Below are positions 11,555 through 23,308 of a stretch of DNA of 64,000 bases, piece after piece (the stretch's first letter is position 1; each line of letters opens with the position of its first letter). The translations under genes and the position numbers were made by a program. This stretch comes from Tenrec ecaudatus. Taxonomy: Eukaryota; Chordata; Mammalia; Afrosoricida; Tenrecidae. The stretch lies in contig NC_134540.1 in the NCBI RefSeq assembly GCF_050624435.1, positions 26,350,001 through 26,414,000 on the forward strand, written 5' to 3'. The notes under the pieces were generated by a model, which was not told the origin of the DNA, ran no database searches, and saw nothing but the letters and a program-made list of their open reading frames with translations.

Positions 11555-12170
11555 TTATGGATTGAATTATGTCCTCCCAGAATACGTCTTGTATATCCTA
11601 ACCAGCATCCTTTTGGTTGGAAACTTGGTGGCACTGTGGGCTAGGCAAACAAGGTCAGTGGTTTAAGCCCATCAGCCACTCTGGGGGACAAAAATTGGAC
11701 TGTCTCAGAGGAAGATGGGACTGTCTGCCTCCTTATTACAGTACCAGTAACTATATCGGACTAATATGAGATGGAATGTCCCCAAGGGCAGTAGTTTGTT
11801 TTCGTATGCCTGTAGTTCTCATTCCATTTCAGATAGGCCCTTTTTGGCATGGTAATAAAGTAGGACTCGCGTTGGGCGAGTCCCCAATAAATCTCTTGAA
11901 ATATAGAAAGAAGATCAAATAGATTCTAACAAGCAGAGATGGAGAAGATCGTTTCATGGACACGTAGAGTTCTCTAAGGAACCAAGAAGCAGGAGCTAAA
12001 GAAACAAGGTCTTTCACCAGAGCCACAGGGCACTCTCTTTCTCCAGATCCAGCACTCCGAATTCAGACATTGAGTCTCCTAAACTGGGAGAAAATAAATT
12101 TCCATTCATTCAAGCAATCTGCTTGCAATATGTCTGTCATAGCAGCGCTACTTAACTGGAACGAGCGCTG
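11555..12170 (+). mobile_element. Interspersed repeat (L1 3'-UTR-like) with a SINE inside
   Basis: Begins 'TTATGGATTGAATTATGTCC' and continues through 'CCAATAAATCTCTTGAAATA', 'AGACATTGAGTCTCCTAAAC', 'GGGAGAAAATAAATTTCC' and 'GTCATAGCAGCGCTAC'. I know this text as a widespread mammalian repeat but am unsure of its name. It is interrupted at about 11615-11805. Confidence 0.55.
11615..11805 (+). mobile_element. AfroSINE inside an older repeat
   Basis: Degenerate copy with head 'TTGGTGGCACTGTGGGCTAG' and tail 'GAGATGGAATGTCCCCAAGG', GCAGTAGTTTG. The host repeat reads continuously on either side. Confidence 0.55.
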
Positions 12171-12309
12171 AAGGTAGCAATTAGGAAAGTAAAACAGTCA
12201 CACTGACAACACATGAAGCAAAGTTCCAATTTTAAATAGGGACAATCTTCAATATGAACTTTTTAGAGTTACCTGGTGAGGAGAAGCAAGCTCAGCATGT
12301 ATGACTCGT

Positions 12310-12530
12310 ATCCTAAGGAGCCTCGGTGGTTAGTGGTTGTTGCATATTGGACTGGAATCCTCACGATCAGCAGTTGAAAACCAGCAGCCAGCTCTGAGGG
12401 AGAAAGACAAAGCTTTCTATCCCTGTCAAGAGTTACAATCTCGAAAACTCACTGGGCTGTTCGACCTTGCCCCAGAGGGTCACCCTGAGTCAGAATTTAC
12501 TCCAAGGCAGTGAGTTTGGTTATATTTACT
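12310..12530 (+). mobile_element. AfroSINE, full length
   Basis: Head 'GAGCCTCGGTGGTTAGTGG', middle 'CTCTGAGGGAGAAAGACAAA', 'AGAGTTACAATCTCGAAAAC', tail 'GAGGGTCACCCTGAGTCAG' and GGCAGTGAGTTTGGTT. It is one of the better preserved copies. The GGGAGAAAGAC insert is typical of the longer form of this SINE. Confidence 0.85.
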
Positions 12531-13014
12531 AAATCGATTGATTATTTGGCTAGTCATTTTTGCGCTATTTTTTGCACTGGGAAATCTGAAGAACTCACTT
12601 AAAGACTACCAAAGGCCCTTTTCATGCTTTGTTTCTCCTGCTCCTTCTCCCTTAGTGGCCAACTCTTCACACAATGATATCCTAATGTTTGTCTCTCCTA
12701 TTGAGTGATTCCAGTTAGCTATTTTCCTGTTAGAAATTTCTTAGTTTCACATTCAGATTTTCCTAATTTTGACTTGTCTTTTTTTAATATTCCAATTTGT
12801 GTATGTGAACTTAAAGTCCCATTTCCTATGCATCGTTTCAATGAATTCCCATTCCATCATTTTGCTCAGACTGTTTTCTGTGCCTAAAATTCCCTTGCCC
12901 CATCTTTCCAATTTGTCTATGTTCAAATTCTATCTTTGCTGTAAGACATTCCTTGTTCAACTAAGTCAGACACTTTATTATTTCACATATAGGCCTGTGT
13001 CAGGATTATCAGTG

Positions 13015-13375
13015 GTTTCTTGTTGTGTTGTGTTTTTAGGTGACTGTGGGTTGGTTCCAGTTCATAACCCTATTCCAGTTCCAGTTCGTAGCCCTGTGAC
13101 CAAGCATGACGTCCTTCCTCAGGGATTGGTCTCTCCTGAAAACATGCCCAAAGTACATGACATGACATTCCCTCCCCATCTTTGTCTCTGAAGAACATTC
13201 TGGCTGTCCTTCTTCTAAGACAAATGTGTTTGTTCTTTTGTCAGTCCAAGATATTTTCCTTAATTTTTGCCAGTAGCATAATTCAAATTCATAGTTTTTT
13301 CTTCAGTCTTCCTTATTCAATGGCCACCTTTCACATGTATACGAGACAGGTAAAATGGCATGGCTTGGCTAATTA
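13015..13375 (-). mobile_element. RTE/AfroSINE-tail type fragment
   Basis: Reverse copy of the RTE 3' end: GTTTTTAGGTGACTGTGGG, AAGCATGACGTCCTTCCTC, CATGCCCAAAGTACATGAC, 'AAGAACATTCTGGCTGTCC', then 'TTCAGTCTTCCTTATTCAA'. No open frame remains. Confidence 0.75.
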
Positions 13376-14689
13376 GTAGAATAAAATATTACATATGCAT
13401 TTAAGAAACTAATATATTTTCTTTTGCATGCTTTCTTAGGTAATTACAATAGCTAATAGCCCTTGCTCCACATGCAAGCACTTGTCTAGAGATTCTCCTA
13501 AAATATCGTAATATTTTTTTTAAATGATCTCAAATTTTAAATTAGTATAAAACCAAACTTGGTTTAAAATAAAAAGAGAGAAAATAAGCAGTCCTCCGTG
13601 TCACTGAAATATAGATAGAAGCACAGGAAAAAGAAAACATGTCCAACATTATTTTTTTCCAGATGAAAAGTCCTTAGGATCACTTTGGATTACTTGTTCG
13701 ACTGGACAGAGCAAGGGCAATAAGGAAAACATTGTAGAATGCGGCCTACATTCTGCTGTATCATGAACATCAGTTCAAGCAATATATGGGTAAGTTTTAT
13801 TTCTGAACAGATTTAAGGGCCTTCACACATATCCAGTTTTAGAAATTAAAAAAAACCCAAGGTTTCCATTACTCACACTTATTAAAATACTTATTTTCTT
13901 AAAGATGTTCACATTCTTCATAATTCCTTAATGTCATTTGAAGTTATGCTCATTTCTCACATTAATTTTAAAAGTATTGAACATTCTTTTCCCCTCACAA
14001 ACTTTTGGAATCAATTGTCACCTACACATTAATTTGATGGTTGACCTTTCACTGTCTTAAGATCTTGTAACTTATTAGAAATCCCATTTCAAATAATTGA
14101 AAAGACTATGTTTTAGATCTTAAACATTTCTACTGTCTAGCTTCATATTTTTAAACTAGACATAACTTTTTGACATAGTGAGAAATTATCTTAGATGTGT
14201 TTTTCTCCATAGCTCCACAAAGCAAACGCAAGACCACAAAAAGACAAAAACCTACAATATAAGTATCTCAAGATACTTACAAATTGGTTTTATGGGATTG
14301 TCACCTCAATATTTTCCCAGAGAACCCAAAAGTTATTTGCAGGTCATTTTCAGATTTCTATAGCAAGACTTTCTTTTTGTAGTGAAGCAATATTAAGTAT
14401 ATTTGAATTCAATAAACAACATTGATGTTAATTCAAGAAATTCAGATGCATGTTTGAGATCATTCTGCAAAGACTATCTACCAAGCACTTTACATATTCG
14501 ATCATCCTCTTGTCATGGGCTTAGTTCTCATAATGTGCTATTTCCTTTGTAGGCCTGAGAGAGTTTCCACGTTTCCATTAGTACTCATATTTCTTCATGA
14601 AAATGTTTTTACCTTCTAAAAATGTCATGGAATATTAAGGATAATTCATTTAGAATTCAGTTGTGTGTTCATATTTGAGATGTAGTCAC
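13376..14689. other. AT-rich sequence, largely featureless
   Basis: Weak MIR-like text near 13440-13520 and 14470-14560, too diverged to delimit. Otherwise nothing is recognised. Confidence 0.5.
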
Positions 14690-15350
14690 TATTAGGACTC
14701 TTCTAGTGTGGTGATTCTGCACTCTAAGCATACGACTAGGGTCCAGCTTGTGGTCTGTTATGGGATTCAGGTGGCACTAAGTCCTTACCATAGTAGAGAG
14801 TGAACCAAGCCATACTCTTTGTTTCCTTGGAGGAACCTTTAAGGTGACTCTAGAGTGTGACGCCTTCCTTTGTTTCACTGGGGCTCTGGTCATGTAGAAG
14901 ATGTGTTAATGCCGTTTGGGAAGCAGAAAAAATCCCAGGAATCATCCAAAGAAAATGTTCAGCATGTCTGTCTGAGGTAGCAGAAGTCCCTGAGATCAGA
15001 GACTGATCATGGGGACAACGGGACAGAGAAGAGGAGCAGCACTAAGACTGTGGGGCTCTGAGGCATAGTGACAGGCAGACTTCCTGGTCCATGAAGGCAA
15101 AGGCCCAGGAATGCTTGACAAGAGGCTAAGGACCAGAAAGAGGTTTGACCTGTGACTGAGCAAAGGGGTTATTGTGGACAAATAATTATGGCCTTTCTGT
15201 TTGCTGATCCCGATTCGTGGTAACCTTGAATTTCCCTAATAAAGCTCTTCAATTGTGAGTATTGTCTCTGAGTTCATTGTGCTACTGCAGCCAGTCATTG
15301 AACGCAGCATAGAAAGAGAGTTCCGTGGGAGGAGTGGGAGGCAGGGGTGG
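14690..15350 (+). mobile_element. LTR-like retroelement fragment
   Basis: GC-richer than its flanks and lacking an open frame. It has a polyadenylation signal (CCTAATAAAGCTCTTC, 15236-15251) followed 20-40 bases later by GTATTGTCTCTGAGTTCATT, an arrangement typical of R-U5 in an LTR. No TG/CA ends or target duplication were found. A noncoding retroposon is the alternative. Confidence 0.4.
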
Positions 15351-16505
15351 TGTCAGCATAGGTCAAGAAGGATGGAGGATGAAGGCATGTCGGAGCCTTG
15401 CCTTGTGCCAATAGGGAAGCCAGAGGACATCAGCTAAGGTTGCCCACCCCCACCCCCATGCTTCTGAATGGGATATTCCAATTGTTATTTAAAAGTAATC
15501 GTTCATATGACCTTTTAAAAAACATAGAACCCCAAATGTAACAGAGTCACTTCAAATACCCAGAAGCAAATAAGTAAACATCTGATGTCAATATATATAA
15601 TAAATATGTCATTTTCTTTGACCAAAATTATAGAAAGAGAGAAAAGTGATTTCTCTCATTTTCCCTCCCTCCTCCGGGTACACTTTGCCGAGCACTAGCA
15701 CATTTTTGTAGTTCGGTATTCTTTTATTTATTTATTTTTCTTGGTAGCATTCAAAATGCCAAAGGATGTTTTCTCTCAGAAAAGGAATCACCTCATCGCC
15801 CCTTTCCTTCACCTTTCCAGTTTCGGGTCGCGTCATTGTTAGGTCTAGATTGATGATGATAACACAGGTGGACGTTGAGTCATGTGATGAGTTCCAGGTT
15901 TCTCAATGCTGAGTACCAAGCTGTGACTCAGGTTTCTGCGACTCCATTATCCTTGTCCGCGACTACTTCATCACATTGACTCTGACATCTGATGTGTAAA
16001 GATCAATACCGTTTTAAAAATAGGGGAATCAGATTTTAGCTAAACTGTATCAAATAAAAGGAAACTAACCGCTCAACCACATATTGAGAATAAGACTACT
16101 TCCAGTATAAAAGAAATATATCGCAAACACAGGTGATTTGAGAATTATTAATCATTTAAATGACTCATGTTATTTATGTAATATGTAGCATTTGTAGGTG
16201 AGTTATGCAGGCATGCACATAAATTATTTCAGAAAAAGGGCTATAAAATTCTTCCACAGAATAAGTATATGTCTTGATTACATAATTCAATATTTTAATG
16301 TTAATAGATTTATCATACTACACTTTGTAAAAGATGTCTGAGATCATATAAATTATATTTTCATTTTCTATAAATGTATAATTGTTTGATAATATTCATT
16401 TATTTACTTATAGTGTCTAATTAGAATAATTCCTGAAAGATAAAAATGGCTAAACAAATGTCCAGTTGCTAACAGAACTAGGAACTGTGATCGTCTGTGT
16501 CTATG
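15351..16505. other. AT-rich sequence without recognised features
   Basis: Contains a TTTA-rich stretch near 15720-15740. No gene or named repeat was found. Confidence 0.55.
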
Positions 16506-16509
16506 CATA

Positions 16510-16630
16510 CCAGAAACTATGGTAGCTGAGTGATACATCTTGGTTGCGAGGCTTAAGGTCAGCAATTGGAGATTTTGACCTTTGTACTCTGTCCTATAGG
16601 GTAGCTAGGAGTTAGAATTAACTCATTGAC
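16510..16630 (+). mobile_element. AfroSINE, head and tail with middle lost
   Basis: Tail 'TGTACTCTGTCCTATAGGGT', AGCTAGGAGTTAGAATTAAC, TGACAGTGAGTG. The tail runs directly into the GAGT microsatellite. Confidence 0.7.
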
Positions 16631-16717
16631 AGTGAGTGAATGACTGAGTGAGTGAGTGAGTGAGTGGGTGAGTGAGTGAGTGAGTGAGTGAGTGAGTGAG
16701 TGAGTGAGTGAGTGAGA
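16631..16717 (+). repeat. (GAGT)n microsatellite grown from a SINE tail
   Basis: About 20 units of GAGT, one variant GGGT. It starts at the CAGTGAGTG end of the AfroSINE and is therefore probably an expansion of it. Confidence 0.95.
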
Positions 16718-17344
16718 ATCCACCCAAAAACCCCTTGGCAGAAAGGCCTGGCATTCTACCTTGAAGATCGCAGACACTGAGCACGCTATAGATCCCAGGT
16801 CTACCCTGAGGCATGTATTGCTGTCATTAGTTTGAGTTGATTTGTTCACAACTAGTATGGTTTTAGATTGAATTAGAATAAACAACCATTCTAGAGTTCC
16901 AAGGACTTTCTTTGGCTTAACACCAAAACTCCCAATACTTGAAAATCAGTGTCAGGCAAACCAAGATTGTTCCTATCACTTTTTATCTGATATAATTAGT
17001 AGATAGAACTGAAAAATGTATGCCTAGAAGTCAAGAGACGTTTTCCCATAGAAATTAAATCGGGCATCTCTACTTCACTACTCACTTTGACGGAAATATG
17101 TGGAGAGACCCTAATTGAATACATACTACCTAGCTTTCAGTTTAATTCAAAAATTGCTCATTAAGAGCACAGAACATGTCAGACCTCATGATAAGTTCTT
17201 GCGTTTAAAAATAAATAGGAATACTGTGCCTTCTATTTTGAAAAGGAAGGAAACATACTCAAGTAGGCTTTTATTTCAAAACACATAATCTGTAACTTCA
17301 GCGTGAGGATAGTTCAGAAAAATAGACAGTTATATGCCAAGCCG

Positions 17345-17930
17345 AGTGGCTGCTTTTAGAGACTTCCGTGCGTATTGTGACCAATGCCACACCGCAGGAC
17401 TTATTCATAGGATTTTCATGGTTGTAATCTCTTGGTTGAAATGATTTATTTTATTTTCTGGAGAGTTGCCACCACATCTCAGTCGGGTATTCCGGGTGAG
17501 GAGTGGTAACTAAGCGACACAGTGAACACTACCTCATTAGTGGACGAGGCCCTCGGACAGAACATCCTGGAGGAGAACAGCCTGTGAATCTCGCTCCGGA
17601 GCATCAGGAGCCGGGGTAGCCGTCACAGTTACAGAGGCAGATCACCGGGACTTGTCTCTTTCAAGTCTGCCAGGCAAGTTCGAACCTCCAGCCAGGTTAG
17701 AGCCACTTACTAACCCGTTGATAACCTCAGGAGAAAAAGACAAAGCTTCATTCCTAATTCATCAAGCTACCCAGATCAGGGCATTTAACTGCAAATGGGG
17801 CCAGATGGAGAAAACGGTGTGTAGAGAGGGGCAGTACCTGTGCTATAACCCACGCTGGCAAAGGGACACGGGACTAGAGAAAAGGGCAATGAAGCTCACA
17901 GAAATAATTTTAGAGAAATAGTCATAAGAA
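17345..17930 (+). other. Unclassified sequence, moderately GC-rich
   Basis: An 89-codon ORF (17652-17921) shows no known motif. Fragments such as CAAGTTCGAACCTCCAGCC recall a SINE head, but the whole does not align with the AfroSINEs well enough to call. Confidence 0.3.
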
Positions 17931-17944
17931 GGATAATACTACAG

Positions 17945-18045
17945 TTTAACACTTAGTATGCTCTTATTTGATGCCAGGCACCATCTTCTATGTTTCCTTT
18001 TAATATCCCAGTTGATATTCATAAAACCATTTTTGTCTAATGTTT
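17945..18045 (+). repeat. MIR-like fragment
   Basis: The order 'TGCCAGGCACCATCTTCTAT', then 'ATATCCCAGTTGATATTCAT', resembles the MIR core region. Old and diverged. Confidence 0.4.
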
Positions 18046-18099
18046 GTTTTTTACGAGAACCAGTCCGAAGCGTACACTAAGAGAACCCAAGCTTGTAAT

Positions 18100-18285
18100 T
18101 AGGAGCCCCGGCGGGGTCATGGTTACATGTCGGGCTGCTAACTGCAAGGTTGGTATCAGAAACCAGCAATTGCTGCGCTGGAGGAAGCTGCGGCTCTTGC
18201 TCCCATAAAGCAGGGCACAGAAACCCACAGGCGCAGCTTTCTCCGGGCCTCGGTGGGCACTGCAGTTGCAATCCACTCACTGGCA
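18100..18285 (+). mobile_element. AfroSINE
   Basis: Head 'GGAGCCCCGGCGGGGTCATG', 'CGGGCTGCTAACTGCAAGG', then 'GAAACCAGCAATTGCTGCGC' and 'CAGAAACCCACAGGCGCAG', and tail CACTCACTGGCATTGAG. The overlapping ORFs on both strands are incidental. Confidence 0.75.
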
Positions 18286-18289
18286 TTGA

Positions 18290-19245
18290 GCAAATCTTTT
18301 ACTTTATACACAGCACAGAATGTGGGAATCAAGATTACTTTCAAATACAAAAACATTATCAAAACTTTTTTTAAAACGTCATTATTAAGGGTTGGTGGCA
18401 ATACATTTTACCTGAATTAGCTGACACCAATATTTTGAACTGCTACTTATCTGACAGGCTTCGGTGCTGTTGTGATAGAAGAAGCTGTGGTACCAGTATT
18501 TTGAATACAAAGAGCGTCACTTATTATGGACGGGATTCAGTAGAAAGGATAGATGAATGCAGGCCACAAAGAAGGAAGACACAGTCCTTTCAGGGGCATT
18601 AGCCCTCTCCCCCCAAAAAACTTTATAAATAGCAATGGAGCTTTGTCTGAGGTGCTGTAACTGAGAGCCTCAGAAGAGAAAACACTCAAAATGTGGCTGG
18701 AGGAGAGCTGCCTTTTCAACGTAGAATCAACATGAATCACACAGTAAAACAAAGCTTTGGGGACCTTTATTTTCTGGCGGGGCATGACCCAAAATGAGGA
18801 AAATAACTATTATTAATATTTAAAATGTGGAACATAGGAATATGAGTCTAAAGGCTTTGAAGTTATCAAAATGAGAGAGAATGCATGAAGATCAATGGCC
18901 TGGGTATTAGTGAACTGGAATGAATGGGTTTTCACTATTTTGAATAAGACAATAATAATACTATTCCACAAAAGGCTAAATTGAAGATATGATACCTCAT
19001 TCATGGTTAACAGGAAGCTTTACAAATCTACTTCGAATGCTGTGCAATGCTTACTGTGATCTTCAGACTGAGTCTGATCACACGTGAAATTAGGATGCAG
19101 TGATCATCACTGGTGATTAAAGTGTGAACACTTTAAACAAAAGGAAAGAAGAGTAATTGGAAAATAAAACTTAAAGACAGAAACAATGCTGGAGATCACA
19201 TGATAGAATTTAACAAGACAAACACCTTTTTCATTTCTCTTTTTT
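18290..19245. other. AT-rich sequence without recognised features
   Basis: No repeat family or coding signal is recognised. Confidence 0.55.
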
Positions 19246-19249
19246 CTTT

Positions 19250-19725
19250 TATTACTAATTTTTAAAAAATACTTTAATTGGCATCTCTTATATCTCATCA
19301 CAATCCATACATTCATCCAGTATGTCAAGCACATTTATACATATGCTGCCATCATCATTTTCAAAGCATTTTCTTCCCACGTGAGCCCCTGATATCAGCT
19401 TCCCATTTCTTCACCCTCCCTCCCCTGCTCACCCTCCCTTATGAACCCTTGATAAGTTATAGTTTATTATTTTCATATCTTACATAGTCCTCCATTGCCT
19501 CTCACCCATTTTCCATTGTTTGTCCCCCTGGGAGTGGGTTATAGATTGATCATTGTGAATGATTCACCCTTTCTCCCCTCACCCTCCCCTAATTCTCTTG
19601 GTATCTCTACTCTCGTTGTTGAACCTGAGGGGTTTATCTATCCTGGATTCCCTGTGTTGTGGGCTCTTATCTGTAGAAGAGTGTTCATGTAGAATTGAGA
19701 TCATGATAGTGGAGGGAAGGAAGCA
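19250..19725 (-). mobile_element. L1 3' end, antisense
   Basis: Reverse copy of the family at 49075-49729. It shares 'CACAATCCATACATTCATCC', 'TGAACCCTTGATAAGTTATA', 'GAACCTGAGGGGTTTATC', 'ATTCCCTGTGTTGTGGGC' and 'AGAATTGAGATCATGATAG'. The T-rich start at 19240-19275 is the poly-A end on the - strand. Confidence 0.75.
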
Positions 19726-19799
19726 TCAAAGAAGTAGAGGAAAGTTGTGTGTTTCATTGGTGCTGTTCTTCACCCTATTCTAACATCTTTTCAACAACA

Positions 19800-21425
19800 T
19801 GAAGAGTTGCTCTACAGATGGAATTGCCAAATGGAATAGACAGGGACTGAAGTGATTGCATTTGTAGAAACAGTGGAAAAGCTCAATATCATCTTTAAAG
19901 CAAGGCCATAATGCAAATTGTGGAACAAATTATCAAATGCTTATATGTACGTGAACCCAAGTGTATGAGAACCAAAAAAAAAAGAATGTTCCTTGAGTAT
20001 ATTCCAAGAGATACTCTTATACTTGTTAGTAATTAAAAGACCTCTCAAGGGCAGACTGATTCATTCAACACTAATGCCCAAAGACCAAGAGAATTGTTGG
20101 ATGAAATAAAAAATATCATACATGAAAAAGGCAAATGGCCATGGAAAACACAGGAATTTTATAAAAAACAAAATGTATGTCAGAGGAGACTCAGGAACTT
20201 TCACTTGAACATAGACTAGCTAAAGCAAATGGGGGGAAAATGATGAAGTAAAAGGGTTGAAGGTAAAATTTCATAGGGAAATTAAGAACACCCAATATTA
20301 TAATGGTGTATTTAATGGCATAGGGAAGAACAAGGTCTGCTTTTCTCAAGTTAAAAGAACTGAAGAAAAGACACAGGCTTCCGACAGCAATATTGCAGGT
20401 TTGGGTGGTCAACTAGATCATCCAAAAACTAGATCGACCATGCTATCAACAGGATATTGACAGGAAGCTGCCAGAGGTTCAGGGGCATTCAGAAGTGGGT
20501 ATGGAACATGGAATATCATTGCTGATGTCAAGTGAATATTGGGTGAAATCCGCGAATACCAGAACTATATTTGCTTGTATTTTATTTCTCTACCAAAACG
20601 ATGGCCGGTGTAGATGATAACCGACTAAGAAGAGCCTTGAGAAGAGTGGGAATGGCAGAACACCTTCATGGTTCTCATGAGAAACCTGTGCATGGGTCAA
20701 GACGCCGTTGTGCAAATAAAAAACAAATGAATACTGCTTGGCTTAAAATCAAGAAAGATCGATGACAGTGTTGGATCCTCTCATCAAACTTGTTCAAATC
20801 TGTGGGCTGAGCAAATCATCAGCGAAGCTGGCTCATATGAAGAAGAATGTGGCATCAGGATTACGGGAAATCTTAATTACAGCATGCAATATGCAGATGA
20901 CAAAACCTTACTTGATGAAAATGAACAGTAGTTGATGCACTTGCTGATGAAGATCAAAGATTGCAGCCTTCAGCATGGATTATAATTCAATGTCAAGAAG
21001 ACCACAATCCTTACATTGGACCGAGAGGTAACATCATCATCCATGGAGAAAACAGTGATGTTGTTAAGGATGTTGTCTTGCTTGGATCCACAATCAATTC
21101 TCAAGGGAGTTACAGCCAAGAAATCAAATGACTCATTTTATTGGGAAAATCTACTGCACAAGATGTCTTTAAAGTGAGGATGAAGTCAAACCTGACTCAA
21201 GCCATGGTATTTTAAATCACTACGTATGCATGTAAAAGTTTGGACATTGAATAAGGAAGACCAAAGAAAACTCGATGCACTTAGGGTGTTGGCAAAGAAT
21301 ATTGAAAGCACCATGACCTACCAAAAGAACGAACAGATCTGTCTTGGAAGAAGTACAGCCAGAATGCTCCGTAGAGACCAGAATGGGGAGACTTCATCAC
21401 GCGTACTTTTGTCATAATTTCAGGA
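19800..21425 (+). mobile_element. RTE-type LINE, internal part
   Basis: A long decayed reverse-transcriptase-bearing segment. Motifs in order: GTGATTGCATTTG, 'GCAGATGACAAAACCTTACT' (catalytic A-D-D region), GAAGATCAAAGATTGCAGCC, 'TTGGATCCACAATCAATTCT', GACTCAAGCCATGG, 'TTGGAAGAAGTACAGCCAGA'. Many stops and indels. No frame exceeds about 70 codons. Confidence 0.75.
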
Positions 21426-21429
21426 GAGA

Positions 21430-21700
21430 TAGTGCCTGGCTTCTCTACAGCGAGGGGCAATAATGAAGACTGCATTTTTTGCCCTTCCTCAGTGAATTCT
21501 TCAGTTCCTCTTCACTTAAATCAAGCAACGTCATGGCATTTTGATGCCTCAGATGGTTGAAAAGGCTTCTTTCAATCCAGAGGCTGTGTTGCTCTTCATA
21601 AAGTCCAGGTTCCCACATTATTTTCTCCATAGACAGATTGAATAAGTATGTGATGAAAAGATTTAATCCTAACACACCTCATTGGATCCAACAGTGGAAT
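21430..21700 (-). mobile_element. RTE segment in inverted orientation
   Basis: This block reads as RTE only in reverse: 'CCATAGACAGATTGAATAAG', GATTTAATCCTAACACACC, CTTCATAAAGTCCAGGTTCC. It separates two + strand parts of one RTE copy. Confidence 0.6.
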
Positions 21701-21915
21701 GGTAAACTCTCTGAGTCCGTGCATGAAGACATCATACGTTGTCAAGTGGAGGGGCAGCAGAAAAGATGAAGGCCCTCGACCAGCTGGATTGACAGTGGCT
21801 GCGACACGGGGCTCAATATAAGAACAATGGTGAAGGTGGTGCAGGACAGAGAGGTGGCTTATTCTGTTATATACGGAGTCTCTATTAGTTGGAACTAAAC
21901 TAGCAATGATCACAA
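21701..21915 (+). mobile_element. RTE 3' end
   Basis: Resumes the + orientation: GACATCATACGTTGTCAAG, GGGCAGCAGAAAAGATGAAG, CTGGATTGACAGTGGCTGCG, 'ACAATGGTGAAGGTGGTGCA', GAGTCTCTATTAGTTGGAAC. Confidence 0.7.
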
Positions 21916-21919
21916 GGGG

Positions 21920-22435
21920 TGTATTAGTCTGGGTACTTCAGAGAAACAAATCCACAGAAACTCATGTATAAGAGAGAATTTTATATAAAGGTTAAGTGCA
22001 CATCAAGAAAACATCCCAACCCAGTGTTGCCAAAGCCCGCAAGTCCAACATTAACCCATATGCCCGACACCAATCCACAAAGTCCACCTCTATCTCACAA
22101 AGCACAAGCAATGATGCCGACTGCAGGAAGAAATCTGAATCAGTGAACGTGTAAGCATCTCAGCGCTGGCAGAAGTCTCCACATGGGTTCTTCAGCACCC
22201 AGGGCTGCATTGGGGTAGGTCCATGTGGCTTCTCCTCAGAGATGTCTTACAGGACGTGAGCCTTGCCAGCTGATGCAGGGAGCTGTCTAAGGCAGCTGCA
22301 CCCTTGTCTGACCATTACAAAGCATGAGACCCAAGAGCTAGAAGGGCGAGGCTCACTGAGCCTTTTATCTCTCTGCCCTTCAATTAACCCCACAGGTGTT
22401 TATCAGCCAGGTTGGCACAATAACATTTAACTAAC
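21920..22435 (+). mobile_element. Family A interspersed repeat, copy 3 (diverged)
   Basis: Begins TGTATTAGTCTGGGTAC and has the shared 'AGAGAGAATTTTATATAAAG', 'AAAACATCCCAACCCAG', 'AACATTAACCCATATGCCCG', 'GATGCCGACTGCAGGAAG' and 'AGGTTGGCACAATAAC'. It directly follows the RTE 3' end. It is the most diverged copy, and its end is uncertain. Confidence 0.7.
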
Positions 22436-22489
22436 TCTATGGGAAACTATTGAATGATGCAGAAAGCTTCAAAAAAGATTGAGGGAAAA

Positions 22490-23065
22490 CAGTTGATCTT
22501 CAACTATTTTACGAGGTAGCTTACGATGAAGAACCTTTCTATTGCAGAAAGAAATTCATGTTGTATTGATTGCACTGGCAAAACAAGGCTCCACGACTTG
22601 ATAGAATACAAATGGAAGCACTCGCTATTCTATGATGAGAAATTTGGAAGACAGCTCTCTGTCCAATCAACTAGTAAAGACCCACATTTGTGTCTATTCT
22701 AAAAGAAAGGTGCTCTAGAAGAAGGTGGAAATTGTGGAGAATACCATGCATATAGACAGATGTAAACATTTGCTAAAGGTAAATAAAAATGTCCACAGTA
22801 CAACATCAGCAGGGCTTTGCCAGCAATTTAAGCAGCATTCAGGAGAGGCTGTGGAATGAGAGCTGTCTTGGATGTCTGCTGGGTCGTGGCTATGCAAGGG
22901 CATTTGACTCCGGATTAGAGCAAACTGCACCGCAGTGCAAAGAGCAAGGCTTCCGCGACTTTCTGTTGCTCATGCAGAACCTCCACACAGACCAGGAGGA
23001 AGACAATGAAACAGAACAAGGAGCTATTTCATGGTTTCCAATCAAGAATGGTGTGTGCTACGGTT
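22490..23065 (+). mobile_element. RTE-type LINE fragment
   Basis: Another RTE piece: 'GGGCTTTGCCAGCAATTTAA', GCATTCAGGAGAGGCTGTGG, 'CAAGGGCATTTGACTCCGG', CAGAACAAGGAGCTATTTC, CAAGAATGGTGTGTGCTACG. The 92-codon frame (22789-23067) is a remnant of the RT core, not a gene. Confidence 0.7.
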
Positions 23066-23114
23066 AAATATTTAGATCACACTTAATCATATATACGATA
23101 TTTGACATAATTAT

Positions 23115-23308
23115 TAAGATGCCCCGCTAATAACTTTAAGGTGAGATGGTTAAAACCAACAGCTGCTCTGTGGTAGAAAGATGGGAGATTCTGTTCCATC
23201 AGAGATTCACTGTCTTGGAAACCCTGAGGGGAATTTCTACTTTGTCCTGTGATGCTTCTTTGGGTCAAAATGAGTCAGAATCTACTTGATGACAGTACTA
23301 GGTTTACC
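23115..23308 (+). mobile_element. AfroSINE, left half of an inverted pair
   Basis: Middle 'GTGGTAGAAAGATGGGAGAT', 'CTTGGAAACCCTGAGGGGAA', tail 'TGAGTCAGAATCTACTTGAT', GACAGTACTAGGTTTACC. Confidence 0.75.

Noticed and set aside
16559-16885. - strand ORF rich in SLTH repeats
   Set aside because: Translation of the GAGT microsatellite and SINE tail.
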